Under the pieces are notes generated by a model. The model ran no database searches. It was not told the origin of the DNA and worked only from the letters and a program-made list of their open reading frames with translations. Of a stretch of 64,000 nucleotides of DNA, positions 31,843 to 40,534 are shown piece after piece. The stretch is taken from contig CAZVPI010000007.1 in the NCBI GenBank assembly GCA_964628035.1, positions 1 through 64,000 of the forward strand. Reading direction: 5' to 3'. The position numbers and the translations under genes are program-made. This stretch comes from UBA2199 sp964628035. Lineage in GTDB: Bacteria; Acidobacteriota; Aminicenantia; UBA2199. How positions within the stretch are numbered: the first letter of the stretch is position 1; every line of letters starts with the position of its first letter.

Positions 31843-33243
31843 ATGACCATCAAGATGCAGCTCAAGGGCACCCAGCAGCTGACGATCACCCCGGTCATGC
31901 ATTATTTCATCCAGCTGCTGGCCGACAACCACCTGGAGCTGGCCGCCAGCCTGCAGAACGAGGCCGAGTCCAACCCCATGCTGGAGATCGAGACCACCGA
32001 GAGGCCGCAGCGCCAGGAGGAGGAGTCCAACGACATGCGCGAGCGCATCGAGCGCGCCGACGCCTCCTTCCTCACCCCCTATGAGGACCAGGGGTTCTTC
32101 AAGCGCGACCCCGACCGCATCGACAAGAACCGCGCCCTGGAGGTGCTCACCGCCTCCAGCGTCAGCCTGGCCGACCACCTGTTGGAGCAGGCCCGGGCCA
32201 CGTTCAGCCGCGAGGAGGAGATCGAGAGCGCCCGCCAGATCATCTACAACCTCGACGGCGACGGCTACCTGAAGATCGAGATCGAGTCGATCGCCTCGCA
32301 GATCGGGGCCACTGCCGACGAGATCGAGCGCGTGCGCCGGCAGATCACGCAGTTCGATCCGCCGGGCTGCGCCAGCCGGTCGCTGACCGAGTGCCTGCTG
32401 GCCCAGGTCGGCGAGGAGCCGGAGAACGAGAGCCTGCGGCGGCTGATCCGCGACCACCTCGAGGACCTGTCGCGCGCCAACTACGAGCTCATCGCCAGGC
32501 GCCTGGAAACCGGCGCCGACGAGGTGCTGCGCCTGGCCGCCCGCCTGAAGCGCCTCTCCCCCCGCCCCGCCGAGTCCTTCGACCGCGGCGAGGTGGAATA
32601 CGCCGAGGTCGACCTCATGCTGCTCCGCGAGAACGGCGACTACCGCGTCGTCTACCTGGAGGACGGGCTGCCGCGCCTGACCCTCTCCCGCTACTACCAG
32701 GAGATGCTGGAGAAGGCGCCCGACAAGCAGACCGTGTCCTACCTGAGGAACCGCTGGCGCGACGCCCAGTTCTTCCTCGAGAGCATCGAGCTGCGCAAGA
32801 AGACCATCCTGCGCATCGCCCAGTTCCTGGTCAAGGCGCAGAAGGATTTCCTCGATTTCGGCGAGAAGTGGAAGAAACCCCTCACCATGAAGGACGTGGC
32901 CCGCGAGATCGGCCTGAACGAATCGACCATCTCACGCGCCGTGAGCAACAAGTTCATGACCTGGGAGAAGGGGGTCATCCCCCTCAAGGCCTTCTTCAGC
33001 TACGGGCTGAAGGGTGACTTCGGCTTCTCCCACGCCGTGGGCACGATCAAGGACAAGATCCGCGAACTGATCGCCGCCGAGCCGCCGCACAAGCCGCTGG
33101 CCGACGACGAGATCGCCAGCCGCCTGGCGGCGCTGGGCATCCGCATCGCCCGGCGCACCGTGCGCAACTACCGCGAGGAGATGAACCTGCCGAGCTCGTT
33201 CGTCCGCAAGAAAGAAAATAAAATCAAAGGAGTTTCGAAATGA
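31843..33243 (+). CDS. rpoN: RNA polymerase sigma-54 factor
   Basis: This 466-residue sigma-54 has the N-terminal activator-interacting region (QQLTITPVMHYFIQLLADNH), an acidic linker, the core-binding domain (LEVLTASSVSLADHLLEQAR), the HTH (DVAREIGLNESTISRAVSNK) and the C-terminal RpoN box ARRTVRNYREEMNLPSS. Length is usual for the family. It is coupled to lptB and overlaps hpf as ATGA. Sigma-54 promoters in this genome would need enhancer-binding activators, none of which is in the window. Confidence 0.95.
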   Translation: MTIKMQLKGTQQLTITPVMHYFIQLLADNHLELAASLQNEAESNPMLEIETTERPQRQEEESNDMRERIERADASFLTPYEDQGFFKRDPDRIDKNRALEVLTASSVSLADHLLEQARATFSREEEIESARQIIYNLDGDGYLKIEIESIASQIGATADEIERVRRQITQFDPPGCASRSLTECLLAQVGEEPENESLRRLIRDHLEDLSRANYELIARRLETGADEVLRLAARLKRLSPRPAESFDRGEVEYAEVDLMLLRENGDYRVVYLEDGLPRLTLSRYYQEMLEKAPDKQTVSYLRNRWRDAQFFLESIELRKKTILRIAQFLVKAQKDFLDFGEKWKKPLTMKDVAREIGLNESTISRAVSNKFMTWEKGVIPLKAFFSYGLKGDFGFSHAVGTIKDKIRELIAAEPPHKPLADDEIASRLAALGIRIARRTVRNYREEMNLPSSFVRKKENKIKGVSK

Positions 33244-33806
33244 GCATCAACTTCGTGCACCGGAACGTCAAGATGCCGGGCGCGCTGAAGGCCTTCGCCG
33301 AGCAGCACCTGGCCGACATCGAGAAGATCGCCGGCGAGATCATCGACGCCGAGGTGATCGTCAACGAGGAAAAACTCCAGTTCAAGGCCGAGCTTTCATT
33401 GAAGACGCGGATGGACTCGTTTCACGCCGTGGGACGCGACAAGATACTCAAGCAGGCGCTGCGCGACGCGCTGAACACCCTGCGCGGGCAGGCCAAGCGC
33501 AGCAAGGAGAAGATCAAGGAGAGCAAGAAGCGTGCCGGGGCCAAGGGCATCTCCATGGCCACGGTGGCGCTGGATGCGGGCCGGCGCCGCGAGCGGGGCC
33601 GGCGGCCGCCCGCCCCCGAGCGCGAGGACGGCATCGTGATCTCCGACAACTATGCCCGCCAGCCGATCACCGTCGACGAGGCCGTCTTCTTCCTCAACGA
33701 GAGCGGCGAGAACGGCTACATGTTCCTCAACGCCGAGACCAACCGCCTGGCGGCCGTCTTCCGCAACCGCCAGGGCGGCGTCACCCTGATCGAGCCCAAC
33801 CTGTAG
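33240..33806 (+). CDS. hpf: Ribosome hibernation promoting factor, long form
   Basis: This 188-residue protein has an N-terminal HPF/YfiA domain (residues 1-95: ALKAFAEQHLADIEKIAGEI, VGRDKILKQALRDALNTL). After a basic linker it has a C-terminal long-HPF dimerisation domain (ITVDEAVFFLNESGENGYMF, NAETNRLAAVFRNRQGGV). Long HPF dimerises 70S ribosomes to 100S in stationary phase. It overlaps rpoN by ATGA and precedes hprK by 16 bp, a common order in Gram-negative rpoN loci. Confidence 0.92.
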   Translation: MSINFVHRNVKMPGALKAFAEQHLADIEKIAGEIIDAEVIVNEEKLQFKAELSLKTRMDSFHAVGRDKILKQALRDALNTLRGQAKRSKEKIKESKKRAGAKGISMATVALDAGRRRERGRRPPAPEREDGIVISDNYARQPITVDEAVFFLNESGENGYMFLNAETNRLAAVFRNRQGGVTLIEPNL

Positions 33807-33822
33807 CCCGCGGGCGGCGCCG

Positions 33823-34779
33823 ATGGCCAAGGAAATCAAGGGCATCCAGCTGCACCAGGTCCGCGACCTGCCGCAACTGAAGATCATCCGCGTCTTCAAC
33901 GAGAAGGGGCTGGAGAACCTGGTGCGCCACCCGCGGCCGCAGCGCCCCGGGCTGGGCCTGACCGGCTACCTCAAGCACATCCAGGACGGGCGCATCCAGG
34001 TCTTCGGCAAGACCGAGGCCGGCTACCTGAACAGCCTGAAGGAGGCGGAGAAAGCCCGCTGCCTGAAAAACTACTTCGCGCTCAAGCTGCCGGGCGTCAT
34101 CGTCTCCGAGAGCATCGAGCCGCCGCCCGACTGGATCGCCGCCGCCCACCGCTACGCCACGCCCATCCTGGTGTCGGAACTGCACACGGCGCCGCTCATC
34201 TCACGGCTCAGCGCCCACCTCTACCAGTATTTCTCGCGCAAGATCAAGATGAACGGCGTGCTGATGGACATCATGGGCCAGGGGGTGCTGATCACCGGGG
34301 CCTCGGGCATCGGCAAGAGCGAGACGGCCCTGGAGCTGGTCAACAAGGGCTACCAGCTGATCGCCGACGACGTGGCCGAATTCTTCCTGGATTCCAATGA
34401 CGACCTGGTCGGACGCTGCAACGAGGCCATCAAGAACCTGATGGAGGTGCGCGGCCTGGGCATCCTCAACATCAAAGACATCTTCGGCGCCTCAGCCGTC
34501 CTCGAGGAGAAGAAGCTGAACCTGGTGATCAACCTGGAAAAGTGGGACGCCAAGAAGAAGTACGACCGCCTGGGCGAGGACAACCTCTACTTCAAGATCC
34601 TCGGCCTGGAGGTGCCCCTGATCAACCTGCCGGTGGGCCCGGGGCGCAACCTGTCGACCATCATCGAGGTGGCGCTGCGCAACTTCCTGGCCAAGAAGAG
34701 CGGCCGTCCCACCTACCTGCAATCCCGCGCCCAGGCCCCGGCGGCGGCGCCGGAGGAAAACGGAGGGACGGCGCCATGA
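33823..34779 (+). CDS. hprK: HPr kinase/phosphorylase, active-site His replaced
   Basis: This 318-residue protein has an N-terminal HprK domain and a C-terminal kinase domain with P-loop GASGIGKSE near 159-167, the DD pair at 182-183 and the HprK signature VRGLGILNI near 210. The enzyme phosphorylates HPr on Ser-46 and reverses this with phosphate. The position 21 residues before the P-loop lysine is Asn-144 (KMNGVLMDI), where the family normally has His in a HGVLVD motif. The next genes are EIIA, HPr with an intact Ser-46 region and EI, so the substrate is adjacent. Confidence 0.92.
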   Translation: MAKEIKGIQLHQVRDLPQLKIIRVFNEKGLENLVRHPRPQRPGLGLTGYLKHIQDGRIQVFGKTEAGYLNSLKEAEKARCLKNYFALKLPGVIVSESIEPPPDWIAAAHRYATPILVSELHTAPLISRLSAHLYQYFSRKIKMNGVLMDIMGQGVLITGASGIGKSETALELVNKGYQLIADDVAEFFLDSNDDLVGRCNEAIKNLMEVRGLGILNIKDIFGASAVLEEKKLNLVINLEKWDAKKKYDRLGEDNLYFKILGLEVPLINLPVGPGRNLSTIIEVALRNFLAKKSGRPTYLQSRAQAPAAAPEENGGTAP

Positions 34780-35177
34780 TCAAGAGCGTGATCGTCACCC
34801 ACGGCAACCTGGGGCGCGAGCTGGTGCAGGTGGCCGAACGGATCCTGGAACAGAAGCTCGACATCGAGATCGTCGCTTTCGACTGGCAGGGCGACGGCAG
34901 AGGCATGATCGCCCAATTGGAGTCGTTCATCGCCCGCCACCCCGGCCGCAAGGTCGTCATCTTCACCGACATGTTCGGCGGCTCGCCCTCGAACGTCTCC
35001 ACGCGCTTCGTGGGGCCACACGTCGAGGTGATCTCGGGGATCAACCTGCCCGGGCTGCTCAAGTTCTTCTGCTGCGACGAGCCGGACGGGCGCTTCCGCC
35101 AGCTGGTCAAGAAGGTCGAGCAGGAGGCCAAGGACGGCATCAACATCCTCAGCGAATACCTAGGAGAGAAAAAATGA
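34776..35177 (+). CDS. PTS EIIA component, mannose family
   Basis: This 133-residue EIIA-Man-type domain has the phosphorylatable His-9 in VTHGNLG and the conserved FTDMFGGSPSN near 63-73. It starts inside the hprK stop (ATGA) and overlaps ptsH by ATGA. No EIIB, EIIC or EIID gene is nearby, so it is probably a regulatory terminal phosphate acceptor and not part of a sugar permease in this locus. Confidence 0.92.
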   Translation: MIKSVIVTHGNLGRELVQVAERILEQKLDIEIVAFDWQGDGRGMIAQLESFIARHPGRKVVIFTDMFGGSPSNVSTRFVGPHVEVISGINLPGLLKFFCCDEPDGRFRQLVKKVEQEAKDGINILSEYLGEKK

Positions 35178-35443
35178 TCGAGAAGAAGCAGCAGATACTG
35201 AACAAGCTGGGGCTTCACGCCCGGGCGGCCGCCAAGCTCTCGCACCTGGCCAACATGTTCAGCTCCGACATCTACCTCATCTACAACGAGGACAAGGTGA
35301 ACGCCAAGAGCCTGTTGGGCATCCTGACCCTGGCCGCCTCGGTGGGCAACGAGATCACGCTGCAGGCCGCCGGCACCGACGAGAAGGAGGCGCTCAAGGC
35401 CATCGGCGACCTCTTCGACCGCAAGTTCGACGAAGAGATGTGA
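35174..35443 (+). CDS. ptsH: Phosphocarrier protein HPr
   Basis: This 89-residue HPr has the active-site His-15 in LGLHARAAAKL and the regulatory Ser-46 in KSLLGIL. Both phosphorylation sites are present, as expected with EI (His) and HprK (Ser) coded beside it. It is coupled to the EIIA gene by ATGA and followed by ptsI after four bases. Confidence 0.94.
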   Translation: MIEKKQQILNKLGLHARAAAKLSHLANMFSSDIYLIYNEDKVNAKSLLGILTLAASVGNEITLQAAGTDEKEALKAIGDLFDRKFDEEM

Positions 35444-35447
35444 TGTG

Positions 35448-37208
35448 ATGGTCCGCTTCCAGGGCAAGGCCGTCTCCCCGGGCATCGCCATGGGCCGCGC
35501 CCAGCTGCACCGCTCCAGCCGCGAGGAGGTCGCGGCCGAGCCCATCGCCCCGCGGGCGCTGGAGCGCGAGATCTGGCGCCTGGAGAACGCCGTCAAGAAA
35601 TCGCGCGCCCAGCTGAAGAAGATCCACCGCGGGCTGCAGAAGATCATGGGCAAGGACGCCGCCTTCATCATCGAGACGCAGCACATGCTGCTGACCGACA
35701 GCCACCTGCTCGACGAGATCAAGGGCACCATCAGCGAGCGGCTGGTGAAGGCCGAGTGGGCCATCCGTCTGGTGGAGCGCAAGTACCAGGAGCTTTTCCG
35801 CACCATCCCCGACCTCTCCTTCAAGGCCAAGAGCAACGATGTGTCCGACGTGCTCAACCGCCTGATCGGCAACCTGCGCCGCACCCCGGCCCGCCCGGCC
35901 GCCGCCCCGGCCGCCGGCGAGCAGTTCGTGCTGGTGGCCGACGACATCAGCCCCTCGGAGGCGGCCACGCTGATGAGCAGCAAGCGCCTGCTGGGTCTGG
36001 TGCTGAACAAGGGCGGCGAGACGTCGCACACGGCCATCCTGGCCCGCACCCTGGGCATCCCCGCCATCCTGGACACGGGCAACGCCACCGAGCTGATCGC
36101 CTCCGGCGACACCGTCGCCCTGGACTCGACCAGCGGATCGGTCATCGTCGCCCCCACCCCCGACGCCGCCCTGGAGATCGGCCGCAAGATCGAGCAGTTC
36201 GGGCAGTACAAGGAGCAGCTCAAGGCCTTGAGCCAGCTGCCGGAGCTGACCCGCGACCGCCACCAGTTCCACCTCCTCGCCAACATCGAGCTGCCCTTCG
36301 AAAGCGAGGTGGTGCAGTCGTTCGGCGCCAAGGGCATCGGCCTGTTCCGCACCGAGTTCCTCTACCTCGACTCCAGGATGAGCCTCTCGGAAGAGGATCA
36401 GTGCCTGATCTACAAGAAGATCGCCCAGAACGTCTACCCCCACCCGCTGGTCATCCGCACCTATGACCTGGGCCGCGACAAATCCGATCCCGGCCGGCCC
36501 GCGCGCGAGGACAACCCCTCGCTGGGGCTGATGGCGGTGCGCCTGTTCCTCAAGGAACGCGAACCGCTGCACGTGCAGATCAGGGCCATCCTGCGCGCCA
36601 ATGCCAGCGGCAACATCCGCATCCTCTTCCCCATGGTCACCGAGATCGAGGAAGTGCGCATGCTGCGCGAGATGATGGCCGAGGCCAGGCGCGAGCTGCA
36701 GCGCGCCGGCGTCGGCGCCCGCAAGGACGTCAAGGTCGGCATCATGCTGGAGATCCCCGCCGCCGTGCGCCTGATCCGCCACCTGGGCAACGACGTCGAC
36801 TTCTACTCGGTGGGCAGCAACGACCTCATCCAGTACTTGCTGGCCGTCGACCGCAACAACGTCGAGGTCGCCCACCTCTACAGCCCCTTTCACCCGGCCC
36901 TGGTCCACATCCTGAAGGAGATCCGCCGCGAGGCGGACCGCGCCGGCAAGGAAGTGACCGTCTGCGGCGAGATGGCCGGCCAACGGCTGCCGGCGCTGAT
37001 GCTCCTCGGCCTGGGTTTCACCCACTTCTCCATGAACGCCCTGGCCATCGCCGAGATGAAGCGCATATTCACCCGGGTCGATTACGCACGCCTGCGCCGC
37101 ATCGTCGCCCAGCTTGACCGCTTCGGCTCGCGCGTGGAGATCGAGCGGCATTTGCGCAACGAGCTCGAGAAGGCGTATCCAGGATTGTTGAGCTCGAACA
37201 GCCAGTGA
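35448..37208 (+). CDS. ptsI: PTS enzyme I (phosphoenolpyruvate-protein phosphotransferase)
   Basis: This 586-residue enzyme I has the phosphorylated His-194 in GGETSHTAILAR, PEP-binding motifs in the C-terminal barrel (LFRTEFLYL; NDLIQYLLAVDRNN) and the catalytic Cys segment VCGEMAGQ. It transfers phosphate from PEP to HPr. The ATG at 35448 is chosen; a GTG one codon before is in frame. It is the last gene of the lptB-ptsI run, which forms a complete regulatory phosphorelay. Confidence 0.95.
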   Translation: MVRFQGKAVSPGIAMGRAQLHRSSREEVAAEPIAPRALEREIWRLENAVKKSRAQLKKIHRGLQKIMGKDAAFIIETQHMLLTDSHLLDEIKGTISERLVKAEWAIRLVERKYQELFRTIPDLSFKAKSNDVSDVLNRLIGNLRRTPARPAAAPAAGEQFVLVADDISPSEAATLMSSKRLLGLVLNKGGETSHTAILARTLGIPAILDTGNATELIASGDTVALDSTSGSVIVAPTPDAALEIGRKIEQFGQYKEQLKALSQLPELTRDRHQFHLLANIELPFESEVVQSFGAKGIGLFRTEFLYLDSRMSLSEEDQCLIYKKIAQNVYPHPLVIRTYDLGRDKSDPGRPAREDNPSLGLMAVRLFLKEREPLHVQIRAILRANASGNIRILFPMVTEIEEVRMLREMMAEARRELQRAGVGARKDVKVGIMLEIPAAVRLIRHLGNDVDFYSVGSNDLIQYLLAVDRNNVEVAHLYSPFHPALVHILKEIRREADRAGKEVTVCGEMAGQRLPALMLLGLGFTHFSMNALAIAEMKRIFTRVDYARLRRIVAQLDRFGSRVEIERHLRNELEKAYPGLLSSNSQ

Positions 37209-37209
37209 C

Positions 37210-37338
37210 TTTCGTTATCCCGTGACGAGTAACGAGTGACGAGGGGAAACAACAGATCGACCTCTTCCCTCTTACCCCCAGCAAAGTTCAATTCATTGCC
37301 TTTTCTTGTCACTCGTCACTTGTTACTTGTCACGGAGA
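37210..37338. repeat. Intergenic inverted repeat of GTGACRA units
   Basis: The left arm (CGTGACGAGTAACGAGTGAC near 37220-37239) and the right arm (GTCACTCGTCACTTGTTACT near 37308-37327) are built from tandem 7-mers and can pair across a 65-bp spacer. The right arm supplies the last codons of the plsC-like gene (VTSNK). It lies between the convergent ptsI and plsC genes, so it may also act as a bidirectional terminator. Confidence 0.7.
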
Positions 37339-38065
37339 ATGAGGCGGAATCCTCATGTTTTAAAAATACGCTCCGGACCTGGTCCATCAGCTCGCGCACG
37401 CTCTCGCGCGTGAAGCCCTGGGTGGGCACCGGCCTCTCGAAGGCCAGCTCGACGCGCCCCGGGCGGATGAGCAGGCTGCCGCGGCGGTTGACGGCGTAGG
37501 CTCCCTTCTGCACCAGGGGCAGGATCTCCAGGCCCGTCTCCAGCGCCAGCAGGAAGCCGCCCCTCTTGAACGGCCCGAGGCGGCCGTCGCGGGTGCGCGT
37601 GCCCTCGGGCAGGATCATGAACGAGACGTCGCGCCGCGAGCGGATCAGGGCCGCGGCCCGGCGCAGCGATTCCAGGGCGCGGGCGCCGTGGCGGCGGTCG
37701 ACGGGGATGTTGCCCATGCGCCGCACCACCCAGCCGTAGACCGGCCAGGAGAAGTGGCCCTGCTCCTCGATGCCGCGCGCCCGGCCGGGAAAGCGGCTGT
37801 AAAAGACCAGCCCGTCGAAAAAATTGACGTGGTTCATCATCAGCAGGTATTGGCGGCCCGGCGCGATGTTTTCCAGGCCGGAGACGGAGACGCGGATGCC
37901 GCAGAGCCAGACAGTCGAACGGCACAGCCATTTGAGCGCGGCCTCGAAGACGGCGCCGGCGCGGAACACGCCGATCAGCAGCACGACGAGCGCCCAGAAG
38001 ACGAACCAGGGCAGGACCAGGGGCCAGGCCAGCAGCGAAAAGAGGACGGCCGCGGTCCGGCTCAT
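37316..38065 (-). CDS. plsC: 1-acyl-sn-glycerol-3-phosphate acyltransferase family protein
   Basis: This 249-residue membrane-linked acyltransferase has the catalytic HX4D motif NHVNFFDG (His-79, Asp-84) and the acceptor-binding EGTRTRDG near 150. An N-terminal hydrophobic stretch of about 25 residues anchors it in the membrane. It acylates lysophosphatidate or a similar acceptor in phospholipid synthesis. Its start shares ATGA with the diacylglycerol-kinase-like gene upstream. The last residues are coded by the intergenic repeat, which suggests that the repeat moved the original stop. Confidence 0.88.
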   Translation of the reverse strand: MSRTAAVLFSLLAWPLVLPWFVFWALVVLLIGVFRAGAVFEAALKWLCRSTVWLCGIRVSVSGLENIAPGRQYLLMMNHVNFFDGLVFYSRFPGRARGIEEQGHFSWPVYGWVVRRMGNIPVDRRHGARALESLRRAAALIRSRRDVSFMILPEGTRTRDGRLGPFKRGGFLLALETGLEILPLVQKGAYAVNRRGSLLIRPGRVELAFERPVPTQGFTRESVRELMDQVRSVFLKHEDSASFSVTSNK

Positions 38066-38976
38066 GCCAGGACGGTCAATGCGCCGGGCAGCACGCGCAG
38101 GCGCAGCGGCGTGCGCCCGAGCAGCTCGCCGTCGGCCATGAGCCGCAGCGGCGGATCGGCGTCGATGCCGACGGCGGCGGCGCGCAGGGTCTTGACCCTG
38201 CGGTGAGCGGTGTGCGCGCCGGCGAAGACGCGGGAGAAAATGGCCAGCATGTCGCGGCGGCTCACCCCCTGGAAGAGCACCAGGTCGGCCTGCCCGTCCG
38301 CGGTGTCGGCCATGGGGGCGATCTTCATGGCGCCGCCGGTGAACTTGGAGTTGGAGACCACCAGGGCGCTGTCGGCGACCTCCAGCCTGACGCCGTCCAC
38401 CTCGAGGCGCAGGCGGTTGCGCAGGCCCCGCGCCAGGCGCAGCAGCACGGCCAGGCTGTAGCTGAAGCGACCGAAGCCCTTGAGCTTCTCGTTGGTCAGC
38501 TGCAGGATGTCGGCGATCAGGCCGACGCCGAGGATGTTCAGGAGGTAGCGGCGGGCCCGTTCCCCGTTGTCCTCGTACTCGATCTCCAACAGGTCGACGC
38601 CACGGCGGCGTCCCTCCAGGATGCCGTCCACGGCGTCGCGCCAGGAGCGGACGGCGAAGTCGCGCAGGAAGGAGTTGCCGGTACCGGCCGGTATCAGGCC
38701 CAGCTCCGGAGGCCGGCCGGGTCGCCCCTCGGCGTACAGGCCGTTGACGACCTCGAACGGCGTGCCGTCGCCGCCGAGGCAGAGGATGCGCTCCCAGCCC
38801 TCGCGCGCGGCCTGGCGCCCGATCTCGCAGGCGTGGCCGGCGTATTCGGAAACGCGCGCCTCCAGCCCGGGGATGCCGCGCTGCAGGAGCTCGCGCACGG
38901 CGGGAAGGATGCGCCGCCCGCGCCCCTTGCCGGCATGGGGATTCACGACAAGCAGCGTCTTGAGGTCGGGCAGCAT
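38062..38976 (-). CDS. Diacylglycerol kinase catalytic-domain lipid kinase (YegS/DagK-like)
   Basis: This 304-residue protein has the DAGK catalytic signature: VVNPHAGKGRGRR near 10-22, LGGDGTPFEVVNG near 67-79 and PAGTGNSFLRDF. The C-terminal beta-sandwich domain follows (VSNSKFTGGAMKIAPMADTADG). It phosphorylates a lipid such as diacylglycerol or a sphingoid base. It is coupled by ATGA to the acyltransferase gene, pointing to a small phospholipid-metabolism operon. Confidence 0.88.
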   Translation of the reverse strand: MLPDLKTLLVVNPHAGKGRGRRILPAVRELLQRGIPGLEARVSEYAGHACEIGRQAAREGWERILCLGGDGTPFEVVNGLYAEGRPGRPPELGLIPAGTGNSFLRDFAVRSWRDAVDGILEGRRRGVDLLEIEYEDNGERARRYLLNILGVGLIADILQLTNEKLKGFGRFSYSLAVLLRLARGLRNRLRLEVDGVRLEVADSALVVSNSKFTGGAMKIAPMADTADGQADLVLFQGVSRRDMLAIFSRVFAGAHTAHRRVKTLRAAAVGIDADPPLRLMADGELLGRTPLRLRVLPGALTVLA

Positions 38977-38997
38977 AGGTCGCTTATATCACAGGCC

Positions 38998-39199
38998 GGG
39001 CGCGCTGGCAAATAAGGGACTAGGCGTACGGCACGGACAGAGTGATTAGTGATTTGTGATTAGTGATTAGCAAACACAATGAACCGGCCCATGCGGTTCC
39101 AATGACTGATTACTGATCACAATTCGCGTTTGGCGTATGCTACTGCTGCTACTTTCGCCAGCATTTTCTGTCCGCTGAGCGGATTGCTGTTTCTGGCAC
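38998..39199. repeat. Intergenic mosaic repeat
   Basis: It contains GTGATTAGTGATTTGTGATT-type units near 39042-39068 and TACTGATCACAATTCGCG, followed by a GCTACTGCTGCTACTTTCGC module near 39138-39157 of the kind that also occurs near 48192, 59536 and 63509. A palindrome TCCGCTGAGCGGA lies at 39171-39183. No gene is seen. Confidence 0.6.
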
Positions 39200-39240
39200 G
39201 GAAAAAGAGGGACGCCGCGCCTTGGGGGCCGCGGCGTCCC
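39200..39240 (-). terminator. Rho-independent terminator downstream of the peroxiredoxin gene
   Basis: An 11-bp perfect GC stem (GGGACGCCGCG at 39209-39219, CGCGGCGTCCC at 39230-39240) with a 10-base loop is followed, on the minus strand, by TCTTTTTCC. It lies 130 bp after the peroxiredoxin stop codon and fits the end of the perR-prx transcript. Confidence 0.75.
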
Positions 39241-39370
39241 AGGGGGGAGGAGAATCGATGATCCATACAAACGACTCAGGACATGAGGTGCAGCCCGGGA
39301 AGTATAAGGCTCGGGCAAGTCCGTTCGACGCCTTACCCTACGCCCTCCGCCCTGCGCCTTGTGCCTAGAG

Positions 39371-40084
39371 CTATTTCTTCTTTTTGATCGTGCTCAGCAC
39401 CTTCTCCTTGTCGATCTTCCTGGTGCAGAAGAACCAGTCGTAGCAGGTGACGCCGGCCTGCTTGCCCTCCATGCGCTCCTTGGCCACGCCGCAGGAGCCG
39501 GCGGTGGGCACGATGACGTCGTCGCCCGGGCGCCAGTCGGCCGGGGTGGCCACGCCGAAGGCGTCGGCCGTCTGCAGCGCCTGCAGCACGCGCAGCAGCT
39601 CGTCGAAGTTGCGGCCCAGGCTCAGCGGGTAGTAGATGATGGTGCGGATGATCCCCTTGGGGTCGATGAAGAACACGGCGCGCACGGCCTTGGTCGAGCT
39701 CTCGCCGGGCTGGATCATGCCGTACTTCTTGGCCACTTCCATGGTGATGTCCTCGATCAGCGGGAACTTGACCTCGACGTTCTTCATCCCCTTGTAGTCG
39801 ATCTTGTCCTTGATGGTGCGCAGCCAGGCGATGTGGCTGTACAGGCCGTCGACCGACAGGCCGACCAGCTGGCAATTCAGCTCGCTGAACTTGTCCTCCA
39901 TGGTGGCAAAGGTCATGAACTCGGAGGTGCAGACCGGGGTGAAGTCGGCCGGGTGGCTGAAGAGGATGACCCACTTGCCCGCATACTGCTCGGGGAAGTT
40001 GATCTCGCCCTGGGTGGTGACGGCCTTGAACGCCGGGGCCTTGTCGTTGATCCGGGGCATGCTGACGGTTTCGTTGTGTTCCAT
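39371..40084 (-). CDS. Peroxiredoxin, Prx6/archaeal AhpC2-like
   Basis: This 237-residue thiol peroxidase has the peroxidatic Cys-52 in HPADFTPVCTSEF and the long C-terminal extension of the Prx6-like class (ATPADWRPGDDVIVP). Two cysteines near the end (CYDWFFC) may act as resolving residues. It reduces peroxides in the cytoplasm. AAAGGAG lies eight to nine bases before the ATG at 40084. It follows the PerR/Fur-type gene by four bases and is probably controlled by it. Confidence 0.93.
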   Translation of the reverse strand: MEHNETVSMPRINDKAPAFKAVTTQGEINFPEQYAGKWVILFSHPADFTPVCTSEFMTFATMEDKFSELNCQLVGLSVDGLYSHIAWLRTIKDKIDYKGMKNVEVKFPLIEDITMEVAKKYGMIQPGESSTKAVRAVFFIDPKGIIRTIIYYPLSLGRNFDELLRVLQALQTADAFGVATPADWRPGDDVIVPTAGSCGVAKERMEGKQAGVTCYDWFFCTRKIDKEKVLSTIKKKK

Positions 40085-40088
40085 TTTT

Positions 40089-40505
40089 TTATCTCCTTTT
40101 TTTTGATTTGCCCTGTTCCGCGGCCAGGCAGCCGGCGCAGGTGCCGTAGAAGCGGATGGTGTGGCCGCTGATGCGGTGGGGCGACAGCCGGCGCGCCGCA
40201 GCGGTGATGCCCGCGTCGGCGGGCATGGGGAAGTCGCTGACCGCGCCGCAGCGCTCGCAGACGAAATGGTAGTGCGGCTCGACCACGGCGTCGTAGCGCA
40301 CGGTGCCGCTGCCGAACTCGCCGGCCTGCAGCCGCCCCTCCTCAAGCAGGATGGCGATGTTGCGGTAGACGTTGCCCAGGCTCAGGCTGGGCATCTCCGC
40401 CTTCAGGCGCTCGTAGACCGCCTGGGCGGTGGGATGCTGATGGCTGGATTGGATCTCTTCGAAAATCCGCTCGCGGCGCTTGCTTTTCCTTCTGCGTACT
40501 TTCAT
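40089..40505 (-). CDS. perR: Fur-family regulator, PerR-like
   Basis: This 138-residue Fur-family protein has the winged helix (HPTAQAVYERLKAEMPSLSLGNVYRNIAILLEEG), given here in overview, the metal segment EPHYHFVCERCG and a second Cys pair CAGC near residue 125 for the structural zinc. Its pairing with a peroxiredoxin gene favours PerR over Fur. A palindrome lies just upstream of its start, suggesting autoregulation of the two-gene operon. Confidence 0.87.
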   Translation of the reverse strand: MKVRRRKSKRRERIFEEIQSSHQHPTAQAVYERLKAEMPSLSLGNVYRNIAILLEEGRLQAGEFGSGTVRYDAVVEPHYHFVCERCGAVSDFPMPADAGITAAARRLSPHRISGHTIRFYGTCAGCLAAEQGKSKKRR

Positions 40506-40534
40506 ATTAGTAATAAATCATATTATTAATAATA
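40505..40534 (-). promoter_or_regulatory. Candidate PerR/Fur box upstream of perR
   Basis: TATTATTAATAATA at 40521-40534 is a perfect 14-bp palindrome, and TATTAGTAATA at 40505-40515 is a second near-palindrome. The first resembles the PerR/Fur consensus TTATAATNATTATAA. Both sit directly before the perR start codon. This is a pattern match only. Confidence 0.5.

Noticed and set aside
35394..37151. 585-codon minus-strand frame opposite ptsI
   Set aside because: Antisense shadow of a highly conserved enzyme I gene.
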